Assembly (NCBI GenBank): GCA_900472575.1
Contig: UCIV01000025.1
Location: 49,911-113,910, forward strand
Source: Hyphomicrobiales bacterium
Lineage (GTDB): Bacteria > Pseudomonadota > Alphaproteobacteria > Rhizobiales > Rhizobiaceae
Direction: 5' to 3'
DNA: 64,000 nucleotides
Part shown: positions 24,661 to 33,199 of the stretch, piece after piece
How the letters are laid out: the number at the start of each line of letters is the position of its first letter
Position numbering within the stretch: the first letter of the stretch is position 1
Made by a program: the position numbers and the translations under genes
Notes under the pieces: model-generated
What the model was told of the DNA's origin: nothing
Databases searched by the model: none
Seen by the model: the letters and a program-made list of their open reading frames with translations, nothing else

Positions 24661-25620
24661 CTAGCCCGAAGAGCCTCTGTCCCTGACGAAAGCGCGCTTC
24701 CAGATCCCATGCAAGATGATTGCGGCGGCACCGATGAGAATGCCGAGAATGGCCTGCAAGAAAGACGTGGCGAACCAGCTTGTCATCCGCGGAAGAACAA
24801 CAAGCGTATGTTCGGCGAAGTGTGCAAAAGCCTCGATCAAATGTTCCGGCTGATGGAGCCCCATCTCCGCGAGGCTGTGGACGATAATGCTGCCGCCCAC
24901 CCACAACATCGCCGCCGTGCCCACCATCGTAAGAATTGTCAGGAGCACCGGCACGCCTTTGACGAGGCCCGTTCCGATGACTCTTCCGACCACACCTCCA
25001 CTTCGCGTCAGGTAAAAGCCGATATCATCAGCTTTGACGATCAAGGCGACGACACCGTAGACTGCTCCAGTGATCAGAACCCCGACAGCCGCCAGAACTG
25101 CAGCTTGAGAGTAGACGGTCGACGTCGAAACGCCGGCGAGTGTTAGCGCCATGATCTCAGCCGAGAGGATGAAGTCGGTGCGGATCGCTCCCGCGACTTT
25201 GTCGTTCTCCAGCTTGGCCGGGTCGAGCGACGCCTCTGAATCTGAAGAATGACCTGAGGCATGCGGAACAAGGGCCTCGTGAAGCTTCTCCGCACCTTCA
25301 AAGCAGAGATAGATCCCGCCGATCATCAGCAGTGGCGTGATCAGCCACGGCGCGAAATATCCCAGGATGAGGCAGATCGGCAGGAGAAAGACCAGCTTGT
25401 TCTTCAGGGAACCAAGCGCAATTTTGCCGATGATCGGCAGTTCGCGGGCAGGGGACAAGCCGACGACATATGTCGGGGTGACAGCTGTGTCATCGATAAC
25501 GACACCCGCCGCCTTGATGCTGGCTTTGGCCGTCTGCGCTGCGACGTCATCGACCGACGCAGCGGCAGCCTTTGCAATTGCTGCAACATCATCAAGCAAT
25601 GCGATCAAACCGGTCGCCAA
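24661..25620 (-). CDS. DUF808 (YedI-like) inner-membrane protein
   Basis: A 319-residue membrane protein. It begins GLIALLDDVAAIAKAAAASVDDVAAQTAKAS and has DDTAVTPTYVVGLSPARELPIIGKIA and FEGAEKLHEAL, diagnostic of DUF808. It has about six hydrophobic helices, including long ones near residues 90-110 and 165-195. The transport or other role is not established. It is followed by MFS debris and preceded on the same strand by a broken corA, which suggests a former membrane-protein group. Confidence 0.87.
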   Translation of the reverse strand: MATGLIALLDDVAAIAKAAAASVDDVAAQTAKASIKAAGVVIDDTAVTPTYVVGLSPARELPIIGKIALGSLKNKLVFLLPICLILGYFAPWLITPLLMIGGIYLCFEGAEKLHEALVPHASGHSSDSEASLDPAKLENDKVAGAIRTDFILSAEIMALTLAGVSTSTVYSQAAVLAAVGVLITGAVYGVVALIVKADDIGFYLTRSGGVVGRVIGTGLVKGVPVLLTILTMVGTAAMLWVGGSIIVHSLAEMGLHQPEHLIEAFAHFAEHTLVVLPRMTSWFATSFLQAILGILIGAAAIILHGIWKRAFVRDRGSSG

Positions 25621-25698
25621 TGTCTCTCCTATTCGTCTTCAAGTAGAGGCAGCCTACATAGCGCCCATCGCTGCAGTGGGAAGGGATAGTTCAGGCGG

Positions 25699-26666
25699 CT
25701 ACAGCCATCCCGTCCTTTTGAAGCGAAAATAAAGGATCGCGCAGAGCGACAGGATTACCACGAGCACGACATAATAGCCGTATTCTGTCTTCAGCTCCGG
25801 CATGTGCTCAAAGTTCATTCCATAGATGCCGGCGATCGACTGTCGGTACGGCGAGGATCGCAGCCCATGCGGCGAGCTGACGGGTGATCGTGTCTTGCCG
25901 TTGCTGCTCCAGCAGGTTCGACGCCTCAAATGCGGAGGTGATAACTTCCCTCAGGCCGGACATCATGAATTCCACGCGGCGCACGTGATCGAGGATGTCA
26001 CGGAAATAGGCTTTGGCATTGTCGTCGATACAGGGTAGCTCCAGGTTTGCCAGCTTGCCGACTACCTCACCCATGGGCCCCAAAATACGCTGGAATGTGA
26101 TGACCTGCCGCCGCATCCGGAACAGCCGCCTGATTTGCTCGCGTTCCAGGAAGGAGATTAGCATGTGCTTTTCCATCTCAAGCACCTTGTCTTCCAACGT
26201 CTCGACCATTGGAAGGTAACCGTCGACAACGAAGTCGATGATCCCCGTGCAAGACGTAATCAGGCCCATGGCCCAGCAGTTTTGGCGAGTGCTCGAGTTG
26301 CTCGCGCAGTTCCTTGTGACACTTTGCCGAACCTTGGCGCACCGAGACGATGTAATGCCGGCCGACGACGATGCAGGTTTCGCCATAGGCGATCTTGTCG
26401 CCCTCGAGGTGGGCTGTCTTGATGATGACGAAGAGCTGATCGCCGTAAACCTCGACCTTCGGCACCTGCTTGCCGTTCAAGGCATCCTCCACCGCGAGTG
26501 GATGCAGGCCGAACATCGCTTTCAGGTTGGTCATCTCCTCAACCGTCGGCTCAGCAACCCCGATCCAGGCGAATTCACCATCGACCTGCTGAAACGGTTT
26601 GTCGCTGAGGGGCAGCTCCTCGGCACGTTCGCCGCCGCGGTAGATAAAAGATGCGATAACAGTCAT
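25699..26666 (-). pseudogene. corA: CorA-like magnesium/cobalt transporter with two frameshifts
   Basis: Three reverse-strand frames together encode one CorA protein. The first covers the N-terminal cytosolic domain (MTVIASFIYRGGERAEELP to HGPDYVLHG), the second the long helix (IIDFVVDGYLPMVETLEDKV to LAAWAAILAVPT), and the third the pore end with the diagnostic YGMNFEHMPEL and a final basic tail. The first shift fits one extra base in a G run (C run at 26243-26246 on the + strand); the second fits one extra base near 25838-25841. Without them the protein would be about 320 residues and complete. Either the gene is newly broken or these are base-call errors. Confidence 0.8.
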
Positions 26667-26917
26667 GGAGGCCGACTTAATCGAAGGGTTTAGGAAAAGG
26701 CGGCGAGTTTTTGAGGTAGCATTCCGGTGGGGCTAATGTCTGCGCCGGTCGCCTCACCGCGGATTAACTGGCTGATTTAGCAATCTCACGCAGGCAGCGG
26801 CCATGTTGGTCGCGTGGCGAGATTGATTCAGCGTTGTTCGCTTATCTGCGTATCGATGATTATAGAGGGGTTACATTCTCGGCCTTCGACTTTCCGGTTT
26901 TGCGGTCCTGGCCAATC

Positions 26918-27050
26918 TCATAACTCCACCTTCTGCCCGTCCTGTAACGGCCCGCCCCTAGTCACGGCCGAGATATGGACGAATACATCAGAACCGCCAT
27001 TGTCGGGAGTTATGAAGCCGAAGCCCTTCTTGGTTGAAGAACTTTACGGA
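26918..27050 (-). pseudogene. Cold-shock-protein gene fragment
   Basis: Reverse-strand frames read VKFFNQE, then after a frameshift GFGFITPDNGGSDVFVHISAV and LQDGQKVEL before a stop. This is the RNP1/RNP2 cold-shock core, missing the N-terminal residues and the C-terminus. It abuts an unrelated sugar-binding fragment at a GGATCC. Confidence 0.65.
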
Positions 27051-27491
27051 TCCTGTTGCAAGGCTGACGGCTGCAAGCTGGCACAGATGCTGGAGACGCG
27101 CGGGCTTACCGTCAATGAGGCGGTCACGCAGGCGAATGACATGTTGACCGCGCATCCGAACATCAAGGCGATATACGGCATGTATGACGAGGCCGGTACC
27201 GGCGCCGCAAAAGTGCTCCAGACACGCGGCCTGACCGGCAAGGTGGGCATTGCCGTTGCCGATGGCAGCCCCACGACGATCGCTCTCCTCAAGTCGAGCG
27301 CAATCCAGGGGATTTTCTTTCAGGAAGCGGTCGGTCAGGGCGTTGATGGCACGCAGCAGGTGTTCAACGCCCTGACGAAAGCACCGGTGAAAAAGGATCT
27401 CGCCCTGGTCATGCCGCTGGTGACTGCCGACAAGGTTGAATCGCCCGAGGCAAAAGCGGTCATCGCCCGCGTCTTCCCTGCGTCCAAGTGA
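27051..27491 (+). pseudogene. Sugar ABC transporter substrate-binding protein, C-terminal fragment
   Basis: About 145 codons of a periplasmic binding protein type 1 (ribose/xylose-type). They read ANDMLTAHPNIKAIYGMYDEAGTGAAKVLQ, then KVGIAVADGSPTTIALLKSSAIQG, and end in VFPASK. The signal peptide and first lobe are absent. The open frame runs upstream into antisense cold-shock sequence, which is not real coding. No ribosome site or partner permease is near. Confidence 0.7.
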
Positions 27492-27552
27492 AAGTCAGAC
27501 AGGGCAGTAGCCGGTATCGGCCGCTGCCTCATTCTTCAGCGTACAATAACGG

Positions 27553-27720
27553 ATGCAGCTTATGGACGATCTGCCCATCATCGACCCACATTTTCACCTG
27601 TGGGACCTCGACAATCACTATTACCCCTGGCTTTCTGATGGCGTGAAGCCTTCCGCTTTCGGCGATTATACGGCCATCAATAAGACCTATCTCATCGACG
27701 ACTGCCTCAACGATGCAAAG
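27553..27720 (+). pseudogene. Amidohydrolase N-terminal fragment
   Basis: From ATG 27553 the frame reads DLPIIDPHFHLWDLDNHYYPW, the first metal-binding HxH motif of TIM-barrel amidohydrolases, and continues to about residue 55. It then changes to unrelated MATE sequence near AAGCTT (27718-27723). The remaining ~230 residues of the enzyme are missing. Confidence 0.68.
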
Positions 27721-28453
27721 CTTCAGCCTGGGCGGTACCATGGTTCTCGGCTGGTATATTCTGTCCGGACGCAATACGGTTGGCTTCAGGACAGGGTATT
27801 ACCGGAAGAGCGTGTTCGGTGAGATATTCCGGCTTGGTGAAGCTTCATCCATCAATTCCATCCTGACGAACGTCACGATCGGTATTGCGACCGCATTTGT
27901 TGCGACAACCGCCGGGGTAGAGGCGGTTGCGGGCTTTGGCACTGGCGCAAGGCTTGAATTCCTGCTCATCCCGGTCATCTTCGGGATCGGTGCTCCCATC
28001 GTGGCCCTGGTAGGGGCAAATATCGGCGCGGGAAAAAGAGACCGGGCGATACATATCGCTTTTACCGGCGCAGCAATCGTCTTCGTGATCACAGAGGCTA
28101 TCGGCATTGTCGCGGCGTTGTTCCCAGCGGCCTGGATATCCTTGTTCAGCGAACAACAGGGAACCATGGACGCCGACGTGAGCTACCTTCGCATCGTCGG
28201 CCCAGTATACGGCTTTTTCGGTTTGGGATTGTCGCTCTATTTTGCATCGCAGGGTGCGGGAAAACTGCTGTGGCCTCTTTCATGTGGCTTGCTTCGATTG
28301 TTGATCGCAATCGGCGGCGGATGGATTGCGCTGAAGGTCACCGGCAGCCTGACGGGACTGTACGTCGCACTGGCGGCGGCTCTGGTCATCTACTCCGTCG
28401 TTCTCGCGCTCGCTATTCGGTCGCGTGTCTGGTTCCGGATCTCCCACGAGTGA
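27721..28453 (+). pseudogene. MATE-family efflux transporter, C-terminal fragment
   Basis: About 240 codons giving the second half of a MATE/NorM transporter. They contain GEASSINSILTNVTIGIATAFVA, VAGFGTGARLEFLLIPVIFGIGAPIVALVGANIGAG and five to six hydrophobic helices, ending in SRVWFRISHE. The first half is lacking and the 5' border is the amidohydrolase fragment. Confidence 0.72.
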
Positions 28454-28750
28454 GCTGAATATAGCTTCGGCTGCAATGCACGACTTGACCACGGTTGTCA
28501 GAGCCTGCGCTGCCTTCTCCACCTTTCGTAGCGTCAACTCTGACTCATCTGTTAAGCGAACCAACAGAGGATCAGAATATCGGGGCCACGATGGACCCGC
28601 ACCAGCGAGGTCTCTGTTGGTGCGGTGGGTCCATGGAGGCGTCCCAATCCCGCTCTTGATGGATGGCTTCCTAGTCCGGCCCCGGATCTCCGTCGATCAA
28701 CCCGTGTCGTTTGGCATTTAACCGTAAGAATGCGCCCGTTCCGGCAGGTT

Positions 28751-29569
28751 ATGGCACTTAATTGGGAGATGGACATTCTGACAGGCAAGTTCGAGACCTC
28801 GGATCGACTGGCTCAGTTCATCGGCGGGCCGACTGCTGCGCGGCTCGACCTTGAGTGCTATGTCAACAGGGTCAACGTAAACGACGGCGCCTAGGCCGAT
28901 CTTACACCGCTGATCGCTGGTAAGCTCGATCAGAATGTCGCCGAGTACCGGTTGGACACCGTCCACGGCGAACGCTGGATGCGCTGTGATAGGCGGCTTT
29001 TGCGTGACAACGACGGCCATCCGATCAAGATTGTCGGGATGGCAATCGACTCTACCGAAGAGCGTCGCCGGATCGAGATGCGGGAGGAGACAGCGCGCAC
29101 TGACGTATTGACTGGGTTGCTGAACCGGCGTGAACTGTCCATGCAGTTCGCGGCATTAACGTCTGCGGACGGTTTTGCTGTCCTCGCACTCGACCTCGAT
29201 GGCTTCAAGGAGGTCAATGATGCTCATGGGCATGCGATGGGAGATGTCGTCCTGCAGACCACAGCCGCGCGCCTGACCTCAGCCGTCAGAGCAAGCGATC
29301 TTGTGGCACGCACGGGCGGGGATGAATTCGTTGTGGTCGTCGCGGGCGACCAGTCCACAGGCGAAGCGGCTGCTGAGCGGATACTCGCACGGATGAAGGA
29401 GCCTACCGCAATTTCCAATGAGATCACTGACGTCCGCACCAGCATTGGCGGTATCTGGACGGGCGAAAAGCGTGATGTTTCCGAACTCCTCAAGCAAGCC
29501 GACGCGCTTCTTTACGATGCGAAGGCTGCCGGAAAAGACGCCATCAAGTTCAATCGGTATCCAAGGTAG
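28751..29569 (+). pseudogene. PAS-GGDEF diguanylate cyclase, truncated and interrupted
   Basis: A PAS-like segment (LNWEMDILTGKFETSDRLAQFIGG) is followed by an in-frame TAG at 28892-28894, then the rest of PAS (WMRCDRRLLRDNDGHPIKIVGMAIDSTEERR) and a complete GGDEF domain with DVLTGLLNRRELS, LDLDGFKEVNDAHGHAMGD and the active-site RTGGDEFVVV. Intact relatives make cyclic-di-GMP. The GGDEF half could be translated alone from a TTG at 28952, which has no clear ribosome site. The N-terminus also looks truncated. Confidence 0.7.
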
Positions 29570-29777
29570 TGGCTTCGGAGGCGACGGGTTCCAATGCACC
29601 AGCGGCAGACTTGGATCGTTGAGCTCGGCGGATCGCGAGATCATTGTATCGAGACCTGAGTTCAGACATGTCGAACTCACCGCTGATCCACAGCTCGACC
29701 CAAGCCAAAAACTCTGGGTCATCGTCGATAGGCGTGCCCCGCGACATCGCCTTGCTGCGAACCTGATCGAAAATCAT
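29550..29777 (-). CDS. Small hypothetical protein
   Basis: A 75-residue, mainly helical protein with DDDPEFLAWVELWISGEFDMSELRSRYNDLAIRR. It overlaps the end of the convergent GGDEF remnant by 20 bp and follows the hypothetical gene at 29824 on the same strand. I do not recognise a family. The start is uncertain (29777, or an ATG at 29747). Confidence 0.45.
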   Translation of the reverse strand: MIFDQVRSKAMSRGTPIDDDPEFLAWVELWISGEFDMSELRSRYNDLAIRRAQRSKSAAGALEPVASEATTLDTD

Positions 29778-29823
29778 TCGCCGTCGAACGCCAATCTCAG
29801 TTCCTCCATAAGGTCGGGAGGCG

Positions 29824-30051
29824 CTAAAGAAAAACCGCGATCCCCTCCGTATTGACGACGTAGATGAACTCTTCCCATGCCTCATGGGCGGATGCGAAAC
29901 GTTCATCCCAGTCGGTGAGCTGGTCTTCTAGGCTTGTGACTTCCATCCGCCAATCATCTCCCCCGGACGGGCGGAAGATTTCCACAATGACAGTGATGCC
30001 GTTCTCGGTGTAGCGGCCAGAAAGTTCGGAGTGCGGGTGATGGGGGTTCAT
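29824..30051 (-). CDS. Small hypothetical protein, probably conserved in rhizobia
   Basis: A 75-residue acidic protein with SGRYTENGITVIVEIFRP, WRMEVTSLEDQLTDWDERF and AWEEFIYVVNTEGIAVFL. The dense pattern of charged and aromatic residues looks like a real folded domain. No function is known to me. It lies between rpsU and the small gene at 29550 on the same strand. Confidence 0.6.
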   Translation of the reverse strand: MNPHHPHSELSGRYTENGITVIVEIFRPSGGDDWRMEVTSLEDQLTDWDERFASAHEAWEEFIYVVNTEGIAVFL

Positions 30052-30122
30052 TGTCTATCACCGGACGTATATGGCGATGCTTTGGCTGGCTAGGTGACCG
30101 GCCCTACGAAATAAGGAGACGA

Positions 30123-30365
30123 TTATTTAGATCGTGATGGTTTCGACTTCTTCGCAGGACTTAGACCCATCTCTTTGTTCAGCTTTTTCTGAGCGAGTTT
30201 GCGGGCGCGGCGAATGCCTTCTGCCTTTTCTCGGGCGCGCTTCTCCGAAGGCTTCTCGAAGTGCTCGCGCAAACGCATTTCCCGGACGATGCCCTCCTGC
30301 TGCAGCTTCTTCTTGAGGACGCGCAGGGCTTGGTCGACGTTATTGTCTCGGACGAGGATAAGCAC
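30123..30365 (-). CDS. rpsU: 30S ribosomal protein S21
   Basis: An 80-residue S21. It has LVRDNNVDQALRVLKKKLQQEG, VREMRLREHFEKPSEKRAREKAEG and a basic C-terminal tail, typical of the longer alphaproteobacterial form. S21 sits on the small-subunit platform and aids initiation. I use the GTG at 30365 because AGGAG lies six bases upstream and family homology begins there. It may be a second S21 copy, since rhizobia often have more than one, usually beside cold-shock genes as here. Confidence 0.93.
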   Translation of the reverse strand: MLILVRDNNVDQALRVLKKKLQQEGIVREMRLREHFEKPSEKRAREKAEGIRRARKLAQKKLNKEMGLSPAKKSKPSRSK

Positions 30366-30516
30366 GGTCGCTCCTGGTGTGGTGGAAATCGGCGGGACAA
30401 TCGATAAACGCATGCACGCGCGAATTGCAATGGTCGATCCCTGGACAAATGTACTTTCCCGGAGCTTCGGCTTTAGCCTCGCGCGGGCCTGTTGGGACCG
30501 CTGTTCCGAGCCACCG

Positions 30517-30860
30517 CTAGCGTCTAATGACAGCTAGCGGCACGGCAAGTGTGATCACCAAGCCGAGTCCTTTAAATTGTCGCGCGATCTTGCCCATAAG
30601 TTGGGCCTCCACCGTCCTGTTGACCATTTTCGTGCCAAAGCCTCTTTTCGTAGGCTCGCCGGGCGAAGGCGGTCCGCCCTGTCTCACGCCAGACGATGTT
30701 TAGGGTGTCGTCGTCGTGATGGCACTCTAAATTGATGTAACCATTAACCGTAGACAGAGCGCCATATTTCGCTGAGTTCGTCGCAAGCTCATGAATGATC
30801 AGGCGAGCGCTGCCGCCGTTTTCCCGCCCACAGAGACTGCGGGATAGGTTCGTTGCCCGA
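30517..30860 (-). pseudogene. HWE-family sensor histidine kinase C-terminal remnant with frameshift
   Basis: The reverse strand encodes the ATP-binding end of an HWE kinase: RLIIHELATNSAKYGALSTVNG (N box) and LNIVWRETG, then after one extra G (C run 30677-30679 on the + strand) GFGTKMVNRTVEAQLMGKIA and a terminal LVITLAVPLAVIRR. The sensory and phosphoacceptor regions are missing upstream of about 30860. HWE kinases feed the PhyR-EcfG stress cascade in many rhizobia, which fits the island, but this one cannot be functional. Confidence 0.65.
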
Positions 30861-31148
30861 CCATGCTCTGATCTGAATACTGTGCGCCGGAATTAATCCA
30901 GCCGAAGCGCCGCACGGTTTTAAAGATAACGCAACCCGAGGCTGTAAATGTATCATTTTGAAAACTAAACGTTGACGTAGCACTCTTTATTCGGTAATTC
31001 TGCTTCATCGATCTTTTGCTTGCCGAGCTTTGTCTACCGCGCGATTGGCACCGCGCTTTAAGCGAACTTCTCTCTCAAAAATAGTCGGTTTTCCGCTGCG
31101 TGGTGCTTGCTTCGCGGTCCCTCACTCTATGCTTTGAAAGGGTTCTTC

Positions 31149-31358
31149 ATGACCACTGGCACAGTAAAATGGTTCAATTCCACCAAGGGCTTCGGCTTCA
31201 TCCAGCCTGACAACGGCGGCGCTGACGCCTTCGTTCATATCTCGGCTGTCGAGCGCGCAGGAATGCGCGAACTCGTCGAAGGCCAGAAGATCGGCTTCGA
31301 ACTCGAGCGCGACATGAAGTCGGGCAAGATGTCAGCCTGCAATCTGCAGTCCGCTTGA
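31149..31358 (+). CDS. cspA: Cold-shock protein (CspA family)
   Basis: A 69-residue single cold-shock domain. It has TGTVKWFNSTKGFGFIQPD (RNP1), GADAFVHISAVERAG (RNP2) and LVEGQKIGFELERD. It binds single-stranded nucleic acids and acts as an RNA chaperone. The start at 31149 is the first family Met. The leader of over 250 bp upstream has no gene and may contain the long 5' UTR common in csp genes. A strong terminator follows at 31421-31447. This copy is intact, unlike the fragment at 26918-27050. Confidence 0.95.
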   Translation: MTTGTVKWFNSTKGFGFIQPDNGGADAFVHISAVERAGMRELVEGQKIGFELERDMKSGKMSACNLQSA

Positions 31359-31420
31359 TCGATATCTGCTTCCCTTTGACCACGGATGTACTGGCGCTGC
31401 CGGAAGCAGTTATCATTTTG

Positions 31421-31447
31421 AGGCCAGGCGGTTCGCCTGGCCTTTTT
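31421..31447 (+). terminator. Rho-independent terminator of the cold-shock gene
   Basis: GGCCAGGCG and CGCCTGGCC form a perfect 9-bp stem with loop GTT, followed by five Ts. It is 64 bases after the cspA stop. Confidence 0.9.
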
Positions 31448-31477
31448 CATCTCGGCTCATAGCCAGATCGACGACAA

Positions 31478-31702
31478 ATGACAGAGACATACAGTAAATC
31501 TCGACAACAGGCTGAGGCTGCCTTTGGCAATATTCAGACGGAGTTCTTCGCCAAGAACAACGCGGCGGAAGAGCTCGCTTCGATGGCTCAGGCTCGCGAC
31601 GCCAAGACTATGAGGCTGCGCGAAGCGCGCCTCGCCAAGGAACGCGCCGACAGAGCATCTGCAACATCCGCACTGCTTGCCAAACGATCGAAGTTCAGCT
31701 GA
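31478..31702 (+). CDS. Small Ala/Arg/Lys-rich hypothetical protein
   Basis: A 74-residue, highly charged and probably helical protein (SKSRQQAEAAFGNIQTEFF, then RDAKTMRLREARLAKERAD). It lies between cspA and the DUF6481 gene on the same strand, with a terminator upstream. No known family; similar short charged proteins follow cspA in other rhizobia from memory. Confidence 0.55.
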   Translation: MTETYSKSRQQAEAAFGNIQTEFFAKNNAAEELASMAQARDAKTMRLREARLAKERADRASATSALLAKRSKFS

Positions 31703-31732
31703 ACATCCCAAACGATAACTCAGGATAAAGAT

Positions 31733-32113
31733 TTGAGACACGCCAGAAACAACGAACTCACCGATCGACGCTCGGCTGCTGCAGACGCCAAAGCTGCCCT
31801 TCTCATCGCCTACCGCTCAGCAAAGAAGGCGGCCGAGCCTTCACGATCCGCCAGACAGGCCGAGCGGATCTCCCTCGTTGAAGCTCGTGAGGCGCGCCGT
31901 GCAGAGCGGGAACGACTAAAGCACGAGGAACAGACCCGGATCGTCACCCTTGCCGCTCAAGAACAGGCAGCCATCGAGGCGGCCGCCGTGGCCGAGATCG
32001 AGGCGCGAAATTCGGCCGAAAATGCCCGAATCTCGCGGGTGGTTCAGGACGAGGCCGCTCGCAAGGCTGAGCGCGACCGACGCTACGCCGCCCGCAAGTC
32101 CCGCCAGGCTTAG
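31733..32113 (+). CDS. DUF6481-like charged helical protein
   Basis: A 126-residue protein from a TTG at 31733, almost entirely Ala, Arg, Glu and Lys helices (DRRSAAADAKAALL, AERISLVEAREARRAERERL, ARKAERDRRYAARKSRQA), as in DUF6481. It probably forms a long helix or coiled coil. The family is restricted to alphaproteobacteria and commonly adjoins cold-shock genes. The function is unknown. Confidence 0.65.
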   Translation: MRHARNNELTDRRSAAADAKAALLIAYRSAKKAAEPSRSARQAERISLVEAREARRAERERLKHEEQTRIVTLAAQEQAAIEAAAVAEIEARNSAENARISRVVQDEAARKAERDRRYAARKSRQA

Positions 32114-32211
32114 GCCTGTAGGATGGCGGATCTACGCTTCTGCCGATCCAGCGATGCGCCCTCACTCGAGGCGCGCCCGTCATTCAGTCATAACTCCCAA
32201 GGACCGCAGCT

Positions 32212-32487
32212 ATGGAAACTAACACCAAAGACCTGCAGGCGATCAATACGGCCTGGCAGATTGCGATCCAGGAAATTCTGCGCATGGTCATTCGTGACAT
32301 GTACCACGGCGGCGGAGAGGCTACGTTCAACGCCCACGTCAAGCGAATTGAGGAAGCTGCCGTCGACAGCATCCAGACAGACTTGAGGCTCCGCGGCACC
32401 AGCGAGTGGACGGAGACGCTGGTCAAGGAACGGGCAAGCAATTTCGTCACCACGCTACTCACATCCTTCACATACGATCGCGCATGA
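32212..32487 (+). CDS. Hypothetical protein
   Basis: A 91-residue soluble, mostly helical protein (DLQAINTAWQIAIQEILRMVI, AHVKRIEEAAVDSIQTDLRL). The stop lies seven bases before the left end of the IS66 remnant, so the gene appears complete. No family was recognised. It continues the cspA-DUF6481 strand orientation. Confidence 0.5.
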   Translation: METNTKDLQAINTAWQIAIQEILRMVIRDMYHGGGEATFNAHVKRIEEAAVDSIQTDLRLRGTSEWTETLVKERASNFVTTLLTSFTYDRA

Positions 32488-32544
32488 TTGAAGGTAAGCG
32501 CGAATTTCTGCGCACCTTCTGAAGCGCAGCGCTCTAAGGCATGA

Positions 32545-32570
32545 GGTGTCCACCAAAATAGGTGGACACC
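32545..32570. repeat. Perfect 10-bp hairpin in the IS66 tnpA leader
   Basis: GGTGTCCACC and GGTGGACACC enclose the loop AAAATA. It ends six bases before the tnpA ATG at 32576, so it could occlude the ribosome site and dampen transposition, a common self-control device in IS elements (inference). Confidence 0.7.
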
Positions 32571-32575
32571 AAATC

Positions 32576-32998
32576 ATGGATGAAGATGCTCTTAAATTGC
32601 AGGTGCGGCTTGTTGGTCGCGACGGCCGCCGTCGATATGACCCTGCTTCGCGTGATCAGCTCGTCGCAGCGTGTTTGGAGCCCGGCGTTTCGGTCTCTCG
32701 ACTTGCTCGGGAACATGGCGTGAATGCTAATCTCGTTCGCAAGTGGAAAAAGAAGGCCATGGAGAAGCGTCCTTTGCCTTTGGTCTCGGCATTCGTTCCG
32801 GTTCAGATTGCTCCAGATATGCCTCCGACTTCTGGCGGCGATTTACTGACAAAGAGCGTGCCGTTGGGCAAGCCGTATCAGACGTCCAAGGTGAGTGCGC
32901 TCCTGCCGAACGGGATCAGCCTGACCCTTGAGTATGACGATGAGAATGGGCTGGCGGCAATCATAGGAGCGTTGGGTCATGTTCAGACTGGGCGCTGA
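32576..32998 (+). CDS. tnpA: IS66 accessory protein TnpA
   Basis: A 140-residue helix-turn-helix protein. It has RDGRRRYDPASRDQLVAACLEPGVSVSRLAREHGVNANLVRKWKKK and a C-terminal ISLTLEYDDENGLAAIIGAL, the IS66 OrfA pattern. It overlaps tnpB by about 20 bp, as usual. Complete in itself, but the rest of the element is truncated. Confidence 0.88.
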   Translation: MDEDALKLQVRLVGRDGRRRYDPASRDQLVAACLEPGVSVSRLAREHGVNANLVRKWKKKAMEKRPLPLVSAFVPVQIAPDMPPTSGGDLLTKSVPLGKPYQTSKVSALLPNGISLTLEYDDENGLAAIIGALGHVQTGR

Positions 32999-33177
32999 TC
33001 TGAAGGTCTACCTGCATCGGGAGCCGATCGACTTCCGGGCCGGCATCAACAGCCTTGCGGGCCTGGTCCAGGAGACGATGGCGCTTGACCCGTTTGCCCC
33101 TGCGGTGTTTGCCTTCTAGCAATCGCCGGCGTGACCGGATGAAGCTGTTGTTCTTCGATCGGTCAGGCTGTTCAGGA
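32979..33177 (+). pseudogene. tnpB: IS66 TnpB, frameshifted and truncated
   Basis: From ATG 32979 the frame reads FRLGADLKVYLHREPIDFRAG as in IS66 OrfB. A single inserted base near 33117 makes a TAG in place of a Cys codon, and the second frame continues NRRRDRMKLLFFDRSG before the sequence leaves the family at about 33177. Confidence 0.8.
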
Positions 33178-33199
33178 GATCGTCGCTCGACGCTAACTG

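Larger units (their letters stand above)
32494..33177. mobile_element. IS66-family element, left-end remnant
   Basis: The left end is marked by GTAAGCG at 32494, the usual start of IS66 terminal repeats, followed by tnpA and a broken tnpB. The large tnpC transposase and right end are missing; sequence changes to the fabF region after about 33177. The element cannot move on its own. Confidence 0.72.
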
